From Actinomycetota bacterium (GTDB lineage Bacteria; Actinomycetota; Acidimicrobiia; Acidimicrobiales; CADCSY01), in NCBI GenBank assembly GCA_004366205.1, contig SIRW01000109.1:1-50665 (forward strand): 50,665 bases of DNA. The letters run 5' to 3'. The notes below the pieces were generated by a model, which saw only the letters and a program-made list of their open reading frames with translations, had not been told where the DNA came from and made no database searches. A program made the translations under genes and the position numbers. Positions 8,126-18,704 of the stretch are shown here, in pieces (the first letter of the stretch is position 1; every line of letters starts with the position of its first letter).

Positions 8126-9245
8126 ATGACCGTTCCCCAGCTGGAGGACCTGCCGGACCTCGAGGGCCGGCGGGTCCTGCTGCGCGCCGACTTCAACGTC
8201 CCTCTCGACGCCGACCGCCACATCACCGACGACCTCCGCATCCGGGCCGCCCTCCCCACCATCGACTGGCTGCTCGAGCGAGGTGCCGAGGTGGTCGCCT
8301 GCACCCACCTCGGCCGCCCCAAGGGCGCGCCCGACCCCAGGTACTCGGTCGAGCCCGTCCGGGTGCGCCTCGGCGAGCTCGCCCCGGGCGTCGAGCTCAT
8401 GGAGAACCTGCGCTTCGACCCGGGTGAGACGGCGAACGACCCGGCCTTCGTCGAGCGGCTGATCGCCGGGTTCGACGCCTACGTGAACGACGCCTTCGGG
8501 GCGTCGCACCGCGCCCACGCCTCGATCGTCGGGCCGCCCCGCACGCTGCCCTCGGCCGCCGGGCGCCTGCTCGCCCGCGAGGTCGAGGTGCTCGGTGGCC
8601 TGCGCGCCGACCCAAAGCGCCCGTTCGTGGCCGTGCTCGGCGGCGCCAAGGTCAGCGACAAGCTCGGCGTCATCGAGGCGCTGCTCGACCTGGTCGACAC
8701 GCTGCTGATCGGCGGGGGCATGGCCTTCACCTTCCTCGCCGCCGCCGGGCACCAGGTGGGCGACTCGCTGCTCGAGGCCGACCACATCGACACGTGCCGG
8801 CGCCTGCTCGCCGGTGGCGGGAAGATCCTGGTGCCCGAGGACCTCGTCGCCCTCGGCCCCGGCGGCGAGATCGGGAACCCCGACGCCGGAGGCGAGGTCC
8901 GCACCACCGGCCCCGACGTGCCCGCCGGCTGGCGGGGCGTCGACATCGGCCCCGGCACCGCCGCCGCGTTCGGCGACGCCATCGCCGAGGCCCGCACCGT
9001 GTTCTGGAACGGCCCCATGGGTGTCTTCGAGGATCCCCGCTTCGCCGCCGGGACCATCGCCGTCGCCCAGGCGTGCGCCGACACCCGGGCGTTCACCGTC
9101 GTCGGTGGCGGCGACTCGGCCGCGGCCGTGGCCCAGCTGGGCTTCGCCGCCGGCATCGACCACGTCTCCACCGGCGGCGGGGCGTCGCTCGAGCTGCTCG
9201 AGCGGGGCGACCTGCCCGGCCTCGAGGCCCTGCGAGGAGCGCCCA

Positions 9246-9256
<11 letters not shown>
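8126..9256 (+). CDS. pgk: Phosphoglycerate kinase
   Basis: It transfers the acyl phosphate of 1,3-bisphosphoglycerate to ADP. The 376 residues show RADFNVPLD and THLGRPKG at the substrate site, [20 protein letters not shown], and the nucleotide-site [10 protein letters not shown] and [11 protein letters not shown]. It is slightly shorter than typical enzymes (390-400). ATG 8126 lies ten bases after the gap stop; an upstream GTG at 8099 lies inside gap and would add nine non-conserved residues. The stop overlaps tpiA by 11 bases. Confidence 0.97.
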
Positions 9257-10028
<772 letters not shown>

Positions 10029-10088
10029 TTCGCGGCTCGTCCACTGCTACTTTTCCGCCTGTCGAGTCCCGCCCAGGAGATCCCTGCC

Positions 10089-10319
10089 GTGCTCACCGCC
10101 GCCATCGTCGTGATCCACGTGATCGTGTCGTGCCTGATGATCCTGCTCATCCTGCTGCACAGCGGGCGCGGCGGCGGTCTGTCCGACATGTTCGGCGGCG
10201 GCATGGGGAGCGCGGCGGCGGGCTCGACGGTCATGGAGAAGAACCTCTCCCGCATCACCGTGGTGGTGGCGATCACCTTCGCCTTTTCCACGGTGATCCT
10301 GGCCCTCCGGTTGCAGTAA
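10089..10319 (+). CDS. secG: Preprotein translocase subunit SecG
   Basis: SecG is the small auxiliary subunit of the SecYEG export channel. The 76-residue protein has two membrane helices (about 3-22 and 55-74) joined by the Gly-rich loop typical of SecG (GRGGGLSDMFGGGMGS). GTG 10089 is preceded by AGGAG at 10075-10079. An extended -10-like TGCTACTTT at 10045-10053 may give it a promoter of its own in the gap after tpiA. secG after tpiA is the normal actinobacterial order. Confidence 0.95.
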   Translation: MLTAAIVVIHVIVSCLMILLILLHSGRGGGLSDMFGGGMGSAAAGSTVMEKNLSRITVVVAITFAFSTVILALRLQ

Positions 10320-10371
10320 GGGGCGACCAGCCGGGAGCCGACCCCGAAACCCCACAAGGAGACCCTGCAAC

Positions 10372-12093
10372 GTGACGAGAGACCGATCGCTACTCACCAA
10401 GCTGCTGGCGTTGCTGGCAGTGCTGTCGCTCGTGGCGGCGGCCTGCGGCGACGACAACGGGGTCGCCGACCCGACCGACCCCAACGGCGACGTCGAGGAG
10501 GGCGGTGAGATCGTGGTCGCCGCCACCCAGGAGATCACGAGCTTCAACACCAACACCTCGGCCCACAACCTGTTCTGGGGCGCCCAGATCGTCCAGCAGA
10601 TGTGGCCCTCCCCGGGCCGGGCGACCCCCGACTTCGAGATCGAGTGGACGCTGCTCGAGGAGGCCCCCGAGGTGGTCTCCGAGGACCCGTTCACCGTGGA
10701 GTGGCGGATCCGTGAGGAGGCCGCCTGGGACGACGGCACGCCCGTGTCCTTCGACGACTTCGAGTACTACTGGCGGGCCTGCAACGGCCGGGTCGACGAG
10801 GGCGAGCCCAGCGTGGTCGACGAGGAGACCGGCGAGGAGACCACCGGCATCGACTGCGCCGCCACCGCCGGCTACGAGCTCATCGAGTCGATGGAGTCCG
10901 AGAACGACGGCAAGCTCGTGCGGGCCGTCTTCTCCGACGTCTACGTCGACTACGAGGGCCTGTTCGGCACCATGCCGCCCAGCCACATCGCCTACGACTC
11001 CGACGATCCGTGGGAGTTCTGGAACACGGGCTTCAACGACGAGCCCTTCGCCTCGGCGGGCCCCTGGCGCTTCGAGGAGTGGAACCGCGGGAACTACCTC
11101 ATCCTCGTGCGCAACGAGAACTACTGGGGCGAGCCGGCCAAGCTCGACCGCATCATCTTCCGGTTCGTCGACGAGGACGCCGCGCCCGACGCGTTGCGCA
11201 ACCGCGAGGTCAACGTGATCTCGCCCCAGCCCCAGATCGACCTCGTGCAGCAGGTCGAGGGCTTCGACGGGGTGAGCCACTCGATCAAGGCCGGACCCAC
11301 CTTCGAGCACCTGACGTTCAACCTGCGCAACCAGTTCCTCGCCATGCCCGAGGTCCGCGAGGCCCTGGCTTTGGCGCTGGACCGCCAGGAGATCGTCGAC
11401 GCGCTCATCGGCCCGTTCGATCCCGACCTCGAGCCGCTCGGCAACCGCATCTTCGTCGCCAACCAGCCCGAGTACGTGGACAACACGCCCGCCGGCCTGG
11501 GCGAAGGCGACGTCGAGGCCGCCCGCCAGCGCCTCGAGGACGCCGGGTTCACCGAGGGCCCGGGTGGCGTCTACCAGCTCGACGGCCAGCCGCTGGCGCT
11601 GCGCATCAGCACCACCGGCGGCAACCCCCGCCGTGAGCGTGCCCAGGAGCTGATCATCGACCAGCTCGGCCAAGCGGGCTTCGACATCACCGTCCGCAAC
11701 CTGCCGGGCTCGGACGCGTTCGACCTGTTCTTCCCGCCGGGCGGCGAGGAGCCGGACTTCGAGATCGCGCTGTTCGCCTGGGTGGGGACGCTGTTCCCGA
11801 CCTCGGGCGTGCCGCAGATCTACGGCACCGGCAGCGGCTCGAACGCCGGCGCGTACTCCAACGAGCAGGTCGACGCCCTGGCCGAGGAGGCGCTGCGCAC
11901 CGTCGACGCCGACGAGCGCAACGACATCCTCAACCAGATCGACGCCATCCTGTGGGAGGACCTGCCCACGATCCCGCTGTACCAGCTGCCGTCGTTCCTC
12001 GCCTGGAGCGACGACTACACGGGCCTGGACGACAACCCCACCACCGCCGGGTTCACCTGGAACACGGAGGAGTGGGCCCGCCGGGCGCGCTGA
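10372..12093 (+). CDS. ABC importer substrate-binding lipoprotein, family 5 (peptide/nickel type)
   Basis: This 573-residue extracytoplasmic binding protein feeds the permease genes that follow. A lipoprotein signal is clear: a hydrophobic stretch ending in LVAAAC with Cys25 as the lipidation site. The mature part is an SBP_bac_5 domain (for example VEWRIREEAAWDDGTPVSFDDF and ALALDRQEIVDALI). GTG 10372 has AAGGAG at 10356-10361. Oligopeptides, dipeptides or nickel chelates are all possible ligands and the sequence does not decide. An intergenic hairpin follows, which probably raises its level over the downstream subunits. Confidence 0.9.
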   Translation: MTRDRSLLTKLLALLAVLSLVAAACGDDNGVADPTDPNGDVEEGGEIVVAATQEITSFNTNTSAHNLFWGAQIVQQMWPSPGRATPDFEIEWTLLEEAPEVVSEDPFTVEWRIREEAAWDDGTPVSFDDFEYYWRACNGRVDEGEPSVVDEETGEETTGIDCAATAGYELIESMESENDGKLVRAVFSDVYVDYEGLFGTMPPSHIAYDSDDPWEFWNTGFNDEPFASAGPWRFEEWNRGNYLILVRNENYWGEPAKLDRIIFRFVDEDAAPDALRNREVNVISPQPQIDLVQQVEGFDGVSHSIKAGPTFEHLTFNLRNQFLAMPEVREALALALDRQEIVDALIGPFDPDLEPLGNRIFVANQPEYVDNTPAGLGEGDVEAARQRLEDAGFTEGPGGVYQLDGQPLALRISTTGGNPRRERAQELIIDQLGQAGFDITVRNLPGSDAFDLFFPPGGEEPDFEIALFAWVGTLFPTSGVPQIYGTGSGSNAGAYSNEQVDALAEEALRTVDADERNDILNQIDAILWEDLPTIPLYQLPSFLAWSDDYTGLDDNPTTAGFTWNTEEWARRAR

Positions 12094-12114
12094 CCGGACC
12101 GACGACGAGCGACA

Positions 12115-12142
12115 GGTGGGGGCCCGGAGACGGGCCCCCACC
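12115..12142 (+). terminator. Strong intra-operon hairpin after the binding-protein gene
   Basis: There is a perfect 12-bp stem (12115-12126 with 12131-12142) closed by a GAGA tetraloop, 22 bases after the stop. No T-tract follows. In binding-protein operons such structures typically cause partial termination or protect the upstream mRNA 3' end, giving binding protein in excess over permease. Confidence 0.7.
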
Positions 12143-12181
12143 GTCGTTCCCGACGATTGTTGAGCCGAGGAAGCCCACGAC

Positions 12182-13156
12182 GTGACCGGCTTCATCCTGC
12201 GGCGGTTCCTGATCTCCATCCCGTTGGTGATCGTCGCCAGCTTCGTGGTGTTCGTCCTCGCATCCCTCGGCGACCCGCTCGCCGAGCTGCGGATGAACCC
12301 GAACGTCTCCGAAGCCACGATCCGCGTCCGCGAGGCCCAACTGAACCTCGACCGGCCCATCCCCGTGCGCTACGGGCTGTGGATCAGCGACGCCGCGCGG
12401 GGAGACCTGGGTCGCTCGTCGCAGACCAACGAGCCGGTCTGGGACATCCTCAAGCGGCGCATCCCCGTGACGCTGCGCCTGGTCGTGGCCGCCTCGATCC
12501 TCGCCGCGCTGATCGGCATGGCCGTGGGCGTGGTGGCGGCGGTGCGGCAGTACTCCAAGTTCGACTACGGCGCCACGTTCGCGGCGTTCGTGTTCTTCTC
12601 CATGCCCGTGTTCTGGCTGGCGGCGGTCCTCAAGGACGTGGGCATCCGCATCAACCAGGCGGTGGGGAGACGCATCTTCTTCACCGTCGGGGAGGCGACC
12701 CCCGGCCTGGATGCCGGGTTCATCGGCACGTGGATGGACCGCCTCGGCCACATGCTCCTGCCGGCCACGGCGCTGATCCTGATCCAGATGGCGGCGCTGT
12801 CGCGCTTCCAGCGGGCCTCGATGCTCGACGTCATCAACTCCGACTACATCCGCACGGCTCGCGCCAAGGGCCTGTCGGAGGGCCGCGTCATCGTGGTGCA
12901 CGCCATGCGCAACGCCCTCATCCCGGTCACCACCCTGCTCGCCATCGACTTCGGTGCGATCATCGGCGGTGCGATCATCACCGAGACGATCTTCTCCTGG
13001 CGAGGGATGGGCGTGCTGTTCCTGGATGCCGTGGCCCACCGGGACGTGAACGTCATCCAGGGCTGGCTGCTCGTGACGGCCATCTCGGTCATCGTGTTCA
13101 ACCTCATCGCCGACATCCTCTACGGCGTGCTCGACCCCAGGATCAGACGTGGCTGA
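12182..13156 (+). CDS. ABC transporter permease, DppB/OppB type
   Basis: This is the first inner-membrane channel subunit of the importer, 324 residues. The N-terminal part (FILRRFLISIPLVIVASFVVF) and the BPD_transp_1 domain with about six helices match DppB/OppB. The EAA-like loop that contacts the ATPases reads YIRTARAKGLSEGRVI. GTG 12182 is preceded by a purine-rich GAGGAAG near 12168. Its stop overlaps the second permease gene by eight bases. Confidence 0.93.
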   Translation: MTGFILRRFLISIPLVIVASFVVFVLASLGDPLAELRMNPNVSEATIRVREAQLNLDRPIPVRYGLWISDAARGDLGRSSQTNEPVWDILKRRIPVTLRLVVAASILAALIGMAVGVVAAVRQYSKFDYGATFAAFVFFSMPVFWLAAVLKDVGIRINQAVGRRIFFTVGEATPGLDAGFIGTWMDRLGHMLLPATALILIQMAALSRFQRASMLDVINSDYIRTARAKGLSEGRVIVVHAMRNALIPVTTLLAIDFGAIIGGAIITETIFSWRGMGVLFLDAVAHRDVNVIQGWLLVTAISVIVFNLIADILYGVLDPRIRRG

Positions 13157-14141
13157 CGACACCGAACGACGACCCGCCACCCCGCCGTCCGAGGCGCCCA
13201 CCGCGACCGGGCAGGAAGTGCCCTCGGTCGAGCGCTTGGCCGACTTCGACGAGCAGCCCCACCTGCTCGAGGAGCTCGGCGTCGAGGCCCGCTCGCAGTG
13301 GCGGATGGTGCTCGGCCGGTTCCTCGGCCACCGGCTGGCCATGGTCAGCCTGTGCCTGCTCGTGTTCATGTTCCTGCTGTCCCTCGCCGGAGGCCGCTTC
13401 TGGACCTACGGCTACACCGACCGGGTGCCCGGCGCCTTCTCGCAGCCGCCGTCGTTGTCGCATCCCTTCGGCACGAACGAGATCGGCCGTGACGGGTTCG
13501 CCATGGTCCTGCGGGGCGCGCAGAAGTCGCTGCAGGTGGCGATGATCGTCGCGGTGGTGTCGACGCTCATCGGCACGATCATGGGCGCCCTCGCCGGGTA
13601 CTACCGGGGCCTGCTCGACGCCGTGCTCATGCGCGTCACCGACCTGTTCCTGATCTTCCCCGCACTGGTGCTGCTCATCGTGCTCGCCCGGGAGTTCAGC
13701 ACCCAGGGCATCCTCACGCTCGCGCTGCTCATCTCGGCCTTCGGCTGGATGTCGCTCGCCCGCATCGTGCGGGGCGAGTTCCTCTCACTGCGCGAGCGCG
13801 AGTTCGTGGAAGCCGCCCGCGCGCTCGGCGCCTCGGACCGGCGCATCATCTTCCGGCACCTGCTCCCGAACGCCACCGGCCCGATCATCGTCAACGCCAC
13901 CCTGCTCGTCGCCGTGGCCGTGCTCATCGAAGCCGCGCTGTCGTTCCTCGGCTTCGGGGTGCAACCCCCCGACACATCGCTCGGCAAGCTCGTGGCCGAC
14001 GGCGTGCCCGCGGCGCGCACCCGCTGGTGGTTGTTCTACCTACCCGGCCTGTACCTCGTGGTGATCGTGCTGTGCGTGAACTTCGTGGGCGACGGCCTGC
14101 GCGACGCCTTCGACCCCCAGCAGCAGAAGGTGCGCGAGTGA
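13149..14141 (+). CDS. ABC transporter permease, DppC/OppC type
   Basis: This second channel subunit has 330 residues. It has the N-terminal OppC_N-like helix after a hydrophilic 60-residue extension, then the [21 protein letters not shown] entry segment. The permease domain carries the EAA loop [16 protein letters not shown], and the C-terminus is [10 protein letters not shown]. The hydrophilic N-terminal extension (residues 1-55) is longer than in E. coli DppC. GTG 13149 lies inside the upstream stop region, so the permeases are co-translated. Confidence 0.93.
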   Translation: MADDTERRPATPPSEAPTATGQEVPSVERLADFDEQPHLLEELGVEARSQWRMVLGRFLGHRLAMVSLCLLVFMFLLSLAGGRFWTYGYTDRVPGAFSQPPSLSHPFGTNEIGRDGFAMVLRGAQKSLQVAMIVAVVSTLIGTIMGALAGYYRGLLDAVLMRVTDLFLIFPALVLLIVLAREFSTQGILTLALLISAFGWMSLARIVRGEFLSLREREFVEAARALGASDRRIIFRHLLPNATGPIIVNATLLVAVAVLIEAALSFLGFGVQPPDTSLGKLVADGVPAARTRWWLFYLPGLYLVVIVLCVNFVGDGLRDAFDPQQQKVRE

Positions 14142-15169
14142 GCACAGCCGGCTGGAGCGGCAGGGCGGCGGGACCGCCGATCCTCGAGGTCGAGGACCTG
14201 CACGTCACGTTCTCGACCCCCGACGGGCCCGTGCATGCCGTGCGGGGCGTCGACCTCGAGCTGCGGGCCCACGAGTCGCTCGGCATCGTGGGCGAGTCGG
14301 GCTCGGGCAAGTCGGTGACGATGCTCGCCGTCATGGGCCTGCTCGCCCGCAACGCCACCGTCACCGGGTCGATCCGCTTCGAGGGCGAGGAGCTCGTCGG
14401 CCGTACGAACAAGCAGCTGCGCCCCTACCGGGGGGAGAAGCTGTCGATGATCTTCCAGGACCCGATGACCTCGCTCAACCCCGTGCTGTCGATCGGCTAC
14501 CAGATCGCCGAGATCGTGCGGGCCCACCGGGACGTGAGCCGCGAGGACGCGCAGGCCCGGGCCGTCGAGCTGCTCGAGCTCGTCGGCATCCCCAACGCCC
14601 GGGAGCGGGTCAAGCAGTACCCGCACGAGTTCTCGGGCGGCATGCGCCAGCGGGCGATGATCGCCCTCGCCATCGCCAACGACCCCGCCGTGCTCATCGC
14701 CGACGAGCCCACCACGGCCCTCGACGTCACGATCCAGGCCCAGGTGCTCGAGGTGATCCAGCGGGTGCAGGAGGTAACCGGCACGGCGCTGGTGCTCATC
14801 ACCCACGACCTCGGCATCGTCGCCCGCACCGTCGATCGCGTCATGGTCATGTACGCGGGCCGTCCCGCCGAGAAGGGGGAGGTGCTCAGCACCTTCGAGG
14901 CGCCCCGCCACCCCTACACGCTCGGGTTGCTGCGCTCGCTGCCCCGCCTGCACCTGCGGGGCATGGAGCTCGAGCCCATCCCCGGGAACCCGCCGAGCAT
15001 GCTGGCGCCGCCGCCGGGCTGCCCGTTCCACCCACGCTGCGCCCACTCCCAGGGGCGCGAGCGCTGCCGCACCGAGGTGCCCGAGCTGCGGCTCATCGAG
15101 ACCAACGGGCAGATGGCGGCTTGCCACTTCGCCGAGGAGCTCCGCGACGAGGAGGTGATCCCCTCGTGA
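14138..15169 (+). CDS. ABC transporter ATP-binding protein, DppD/OppD type
   Basis: This cytoplasmic ATPase energises the importer. The 343 residues contain Walker A GESGSGKS (near residue 51), Q-loop [10 protein letters not shown], signature FSGGMRQR, Walker B VLIADEP and switch His in ITHDLG. The C-terminal oligopeptide-transporter domain has the Cys pattern [16 protein letters not shown], which binds an iron-sulfur cluster in some homologues. It starts at GTG 14138, overlapping the permease stop (GTGA). Confidence 0.95.
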   Translation: MSTAGWSGRAAGPPILEVEDLHVTFSTPDGPVHAVRGVDLELRAHESLGIVGESGSGKSVTMLAVMGLLARNATVTGSIRFEGEELVGRTNKQLRPYRGEKLSMIFQDPMTSLNPVLSIGYQIAEIVRAHRDVSREDAQARAVELLELVGIPNARERVKQYPHEFSGGMRQRAMIALAIANDPAVLIADEPTTALDVTIQAQVLEVIQRVQEVTGTALVLITHDLGIVARTVDRVMVMYAGRPAEKGEVLSTFEAPRHPYTLGLLRSLPRLHLRGMELEPIPGNPPSMLAPPPGCPFHPRCAHSQGRERCRTEVPELRLIETNGQMAACHFAEELRDEEVIPS

Positions 15170-16239
15170 GCGAGCAGCCCGCCGGCGCAGAAGCCGTCGC
15201 GACCAGCGACGGCGAGGCCCGCATCGAGGTGCCGGGCCCGCCACCGGGGGTCAGCGCCGCCCCGCTCGTCGAGGTTCGGGAGCTCGTCAAGCACTTCCCG
15301 GTGCGCGGCGGAGGCGTGCTGCGCCGCTTGGTCGGCGAGGTGCAGGCCGTTTCGCGCGTCTCGTTCGACCTGTACCCGAAGGCGACGCTCGGGCTGGTGG
15401 GCGAGTCGGGCTCGGGCAAGTCGACCACGGGCCGCTGCATCCTGCGGCTGCACGAGCCCACGTCGGGGTCGGTGCGCTTCGAGGGGCGCGAGGTCACGAC
15501 CCTGCGGCGGCGCGACCTGCGCACGCTGCGGCGGGAGATGCAGATCGTCTTCCAGGACCCCTACGCCAGCCTCGACCCGCGCATGACCGTGAGCTCGATC
15601 GTGGGCGAGGCGCTGGTGATCCACGGTCGCACCGAGGGCCGCAAGGACCGGGTGCGCGAGCTGCTCGACCTTGTCGGCCTGAACCCTGAGCACGGCAACC
15701 GCTACCCCCACGAGTTCTCGGGCGGGCAGCGGCAGCGCATCGGCATCGCCCGGGCCCTCGCGCTCGACCCCCGGGTGCTGATCCTCGACGAGCCCGTGTC
15801 CGCCCTCGACGTGTCGATCCAGGCCGGCGTCATCAACCTGCTCGAGCGGTTGCAGGACGAGCTCGACCTCAGCTACCTGTTCGTCGCCCACGACCTGTCC
15901 GTGGTGCGCCACGCGTCTGACCAGGTGGCGGTGATGTACCTCGGCAAGATCGTCGAGATCGCCGACACCGACGCCCTGTACCAGTGGCCCGCCCACCCCT
16001 ACACCCAGGCGCTGCTGTCGGCCGTGCCCGTGCCCGACCCCCGCCGTGAGCGGGAGCGACGCCGCATCGTGCTGACCGGTGACATCCCGAGCCCCATCAA
16101 CCCGCCGTCGGGCTGCCGGTTCCGCACCCGGTGCTGGAAGGCGCAGGAGATCTGCGCCCAGGTCGAGCCCGACCTCGTCGACCGGGGCCAGGGCCACCCG
16201 GTGGCCTGCCACTTCGCCGAGACCGTCGACGTGCTGTGA
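15166..16239 (+). CDS. ABC transporter ATP-binding protein, DppF/OppF type
   Basis: This partner ATPase has 357 residues. It has Walker [11 protein letters not shown]-loop [11 protein letters not shown], signature FSGGQRQR, Walker B VLILDEP and switch His in VAHDLS. The C-terminal domain ends with a Cys pattern ([14 protein letters not shown]). The first 35 residues are low-complexity. It starts as GTGA over the DppD-type stop and ends as GTGA over the next gene, so five genes are a tight translational chain. Confidence 0.95.
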   Translation: MSEQPAGAEAVATSDGEARIEVPGPPPGVSAAPLVEVRELVKHFPVRGGGVLRRLVGEVQAVSRVSFDLYPKATLGLVGESGSGKSTTGRCILRLHEPTSGSVRFEGREVTTLRRRDLRTLRREMQIVFQDPYASLDPRMTVSSIVGEALVIHGRTEGRKDRVRELLDLVGLNPEHGNRYPHEFSGGQRQRIGIARALALDPRVLILDEPVSALDVSIQAGVINLLERLQDELDLSYLFVAHDLSVVRHASDQVAVMYLGKIVEIADTDALYQWPAHPYTQALLSAVPVPDPRRERERRRIVLTGDIPSPINPPSGCRFRTRCWKAQEICAQVEPDLVDRGQGHPVACHFAETVDVL

Positions 16240-17855
16240 CCCCGACGCGACGCCCGGGCTCCCAGCTGTCGCCCACCCTGCGGCGGATCGTGGTGGTGGC
16301 GCCGCTCGTCGTGCTGCTCGCGGCGGTCATCGTCCTGCTGGTCGGCGTGGGGGACGGCGACGGCGACGGCCCACCGCCAGGAGGCGAGGCCTTCCCGACG
16401 ACGACGACCGACCCCGACGCCGTCGTTGGGGGCGTGCTCCGCCTCGGCATCGAGAGCCCCGCCACGCTCGACCCCGCCCGAGCCCGGCCCGTGCCGATCT
16501 CCGAGCCGCTGGTGGCCGGCCTGCTGTTCGACGGGCTCACCGGCATCGACGCCACCTCCGGGGAGGTGGTGCCCGCGCTCGCGGAGTGGTGGGACCACGA
16601 GGAGCACCGTGTGTGGCGGTTCCGGTTGCGGCAGGGCGTCACCTTCCACGACGGATCGCTGATCACCGCCGGCGACGTGGTGTTCTCGCTGGAGCGGGTG
16701 ATCGACGACCCCGAGTCGCCCAGCGCTCTCGCACTCGAGATCGTGGCCGGCGTCGAGGCCGAGACCGACCGCCACGTCCGCATCGAGCTGCTCGAGCCCC
16801 TCGCCGACTTCCCGAGCGTGCTGACGAACCCCGCCCTCGGGATCGTGCCCCAGGCGCTCGTGGAGGCCGACCCGTCCGGGTTCGCGGCGGCGCCGGTGGG
16901 CTCGGGCCCGCTCATGATCGACGAGGTCGCCGACGACGTGCTCCGGCTGGTCCCGGCCGGCGGGGTCGACGCCTACCTCGAGGGCGTCGAGCTGCACCGC
17001 TTCGCCGACGTCGCCGCCGCCTACGCCGCGTTCGAGCGCGAGCTGGTCGATTGGAGCCTGGTGCCCGCCGAGCGCGCCGCCGAGGCCGCCGAACGCCACG
17101 GCGACGACGGGTACCGGCCCTATCAAGCCGTGCTCTTCTACGGCATCGACGTCGACGCCCAGTACCTCGCCGACGCCCGGTTCCGGGAGGCGATCGTGCG
17201 GGCGGTGAACGCGGGGCGGGTGAGCGAGCTCGCGTACGAGGGCACGCTGCTGCACCTCACGGGGCCGGTCCCCGCCGGCGTGCCGGGCCACCAGCCTGAC
17301 GCGTGCAAGGAGCGCTGCGGGCACCACCAGGCCCGGGCCCGGCAGCTCGTCGCCGCCGCCTTCCCGGACGGCGCGCCCGTGGTCGAGATCGCCTTCGACG
17401 AGGGGGGGCGCCAGGACGCGGTGGCCGCCGCCTTGCAGGACATGCTCCAGGCCGTCGACATCCCCGTGCGCCTCCGACCGATGCCGTTCGAGGAGTACAA
17501 GACGTTCGTGGCCAGCGGGCAGCAGCAGGTGTTCCGGCTGGGGTGGACGGGCTCGTACCCGTCGCCCGACGCCTACCTCGTGCCGCTGTTCCGCACCGGC
17601 TCGCCCGACAACGTCACGTCGCTCAGCAAGCCCGAGGCCGACCAGCGGTTGGCGCTCGCCCGCACCAGCGATGACCCCGACGAGCGTCGCGAGCTCTACC
17701 GTCAGGCCGAGCGCCAGGTGATGGCCGAGCTGCCGATCATCCCGATCGGCCAGTTCCAGATCCTCTCGGTGGCCCGCCCCGAGGTGCGGGGCCTGGTCAT
17801 GGCCATCGACGGCACGTTCGATCCCACCGCCGTCTGGCTCGCGGGCGACCGCTGA
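16236..17855 (+). CDS. Second family 5 substrate-binding protein, membrane-anchored
   Basis: This 539-residue SBP_bac_5 protein closes the importer operon. It has a single N-terminal hydrophobic helix (about residues 17-38) followed by an Asp/Gly-rich linker, and it lacks a lipobox Cys. It is therefore probably held by an uncleaved anchor, unlike the lipoprotein at 10372. The binding-protein core is recognisable ([32 protein letters not shown]). Two binding proteins for one transporter suggest two ligand ranges or a signalling role. GTG 16236 overlaps the ATPase stop. Confidence 0.88.
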   Translation: MTPTRRPGSQLSPTLRRIVVVAPLVVLLAAVIVLLVGVGDGDGDGPPPGGEAFPTTTTDPDAVVGGVLRLGIESPATLDPARARPVPISEPLVAGLLFDGLTGIDATSGEVVPALAEWWDHEEHRVWRFRLRQGVTFHDGSLITAGDVVFSLERVIDDPESPSALALEIVAGVEAETDRHVRIELLEPLADFPSVLTNPALGIVPQALVEADPSGFAAAPVGSGPLMIDEVADDVLRLVPAGGVDAYLEGVELHRFADVAAAYAAFERELVDWSLVPAERAAEAAERHGDDGYRPYQAVLFYGIDVDAQYLADARFREAIVRAVNAGRVSELAYEGTLLHLTGPVPAGVPGHQPDACKERCGHHQARARQLVAAAFPDGAPVVEIAFDEGGRQDAVAAALQDMLQAVDIPVRLRPMPFEEYKTFVASGQQQVFRLGWTGSYPSPDAYLVPLFRTGSPDNVTSLSKPEADQRLALARTSDDPDERRELYRQAERQVMAELPIIPIGQFQILSVARPEVRGLVMAIDGTFDPTAVWLAGDR

Positions 17856-17902
17856 CGCTGCGGCTGGCGGTCCCGGACGATGGGATCGGGCGGGCGCCGC
17901 GC

Positions 17903-17908
17903 TATCGT
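17903..17908 (+). promoter_or_regulatory. -10 element for tRNA-Leu
   Basis: TATCGT lies 33 bases before the tRNA 5' end and fits TANNNT. A 6-bp inverted repeat (17918-17936) lies in the precursor leader. No convincing -35 was found. Confidence 0.4.
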
Positions 17909-17941
17909 TGCCCCCTGCGCCGGCCCCCTGCCGGCGACCAC

Positions 17942-18029
17942 GTCGGAGTGGCGGAATAGGCAGACGCGCTAGGTTGAGGGCCTAGTCCCCGTTAAGGGGG
18001 TGGGGGTTCAAGTCCCCCCTCCGACACCA
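17942..18029 (+). tRNA. tRNA-Leu (GAG)
   Basis: The acceptor stem GTCGGAG pairs with CTCCGAC, the discriminator is A, and CCA is encoded (18027-18029). The anticodon stem CTAGG/CCTAG closes the loop TTGAGGG, giving anticodon GAG. A long variable arm (TCCCCGTTAAGGGGG) is typical of leucine tRNA. The T-arm has GTTCAAGTC. It reads CUC/CUU leucine codons. An accessory islet follows directly, which fits the use of tRNA genes as integration sites. Confidence 0.96.
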
Positions 18030-18031
18030 CC

Positions 18032-18051
18032 AAGTGGGAACCCTCCCACTT
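18032..18051 (+). terminator. Hairpin after tRNA-Leu
   Basis: A perfect 8-bp stem (AAGTGGGA / TCCCACTT) with an ACCC loop begins three bases after the tRNA CCA end. There is no T-run; it probably ends the tRNA transcript. Confidence 0.55.
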
Positions 18052-18127
18052 CCGTGTTCCGCCCGTCCCGACCGGGCATTCCACCCGCCCCGGGCCCGGT
18101 GCCAGCGCCGCCTCGGGTGTCTCGTCC

Positions 18128-18165
18128 TTGCCCTTAGACTGCGCCGATGATAACCTGGGTTATCA
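18128..18165 (+). promoter_or_regulatory. Promoter and operator-like palindrome of the mntA-hepT pair
   Basis: A -35-like TTGCCC (18128-18133), a 17-base spacer and a -10-like TAACCT (18151-18156) precede the antitoxin gene. The -10 lies inside the 18-base palindrome TGATAACCTGGGTTATCA (18148-18165; 8-bp arms, 2-base centre). The encoded antitoxin carries an HTH domain, so this is the likely autoregulatory site. It also argues against the in-frame ATG at 18147 as the start. Confidence 0.6.
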
Positions 18166-18185
18166 GACAGCGGGAGGCCGTGCCC

Positions 18186-18704
18186 ATGTCAGCAAGCGAA
18201 ATGGAGCGTGAGCTGGCGGCAGTGTCCCGATCGCGCCGGTCCCTCGATCGAGCGGTGAGCGGTGAGCGGCTGGCGCGAGCGAAGCTGGAGGCGGCGATGG
18301 TGCGCGCTGCTGAGGCAGGTGCGTCGCAACGGGAGATCGCGGCCCGGGCCAGCGTGTCCCAGCCCTACGTCCATCGCGTCGTGACCGAGCGTGCCGGTCG
18401 GTTCGTTCCGCGCAGTGAGCTCGGCTTCCTCCTCGCTGCCAACCGGGATGCGATCCGTCGGCTGCTGGAGCAGCACGGCATCCGAGGCGCCTCGGTGTTC
18501 GGAAGCGTGGCCCGTGGCGAGGACGCGCCGGGCAGCGACATCGATCTGGCGGTCGAGATCCCCGAGGACATGGGACTCATCACCTTGGCCAAGGTCGAGC
18601 GTGAGCTCTCGGCACTGCTCGGCGTCGACGTCGAGCTGATCCCTGCGCGGCTCATGCGGCGTGAGGTCCGCACCTCGGCAACTCCTGACCTGGTTCCCCT
18701 GTGA
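18186..18704 (+). CDS. MntA-type nucleotidyltransferase antitoxin fused to an HTH domain
   Basis: This 172-residue protein has an N-terminal HTH region (about residues 44-66, QREIAARASVSQPYVHRVV) and a C-terminal minimal nucleotidyltransferase. The latter has the GS-X10-DXD signature: GS at 106-107, Asp118 and Asp120. In type VII systems MntA adenylylates the tyrosine in the HepT HEPN active site and so neutralises it. Classical MntA lacks a DNA-binding domain; here the fusion plus the upstream palindrome suggest self-repression. I chose ATG 18186 because GGGAGG (18172-18177) precedes it and the ATG at 18147 abuts the palindrome. The stop overlaps the toxin gene (GTGA). Confidence 0.85.
   Translation: MSASEMERELAAVSRSRRSLDRAVSGERLARAKLEAAMVRAAEAGASQREIAARASVSQPYVHRVVTERAGRFVPRSELGFLLAANRDAIRRLLEQHGIRGASVFGSVARGEDAPGSDIDLAVEIPEDMGLITLAKVERELSALLGVDVELIPARLMRREVRTSATPDLVPL

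Noticed and set aside
12115-12142. Full rho-independent terminator splitting the importer operon
   Set aside because: There is no T-tract after the hairpin and the downstream genes have no convincing promoter, so partial termination or mRNA protection is more likely.
18147-18185. ATG 18147 as the antitoxin start
   Set aside because: It abuts the palindrome and the -10-like hexamer and lacks a ribosome binding site, whereas ATG 18186 has GGGAGG at proper spacing.
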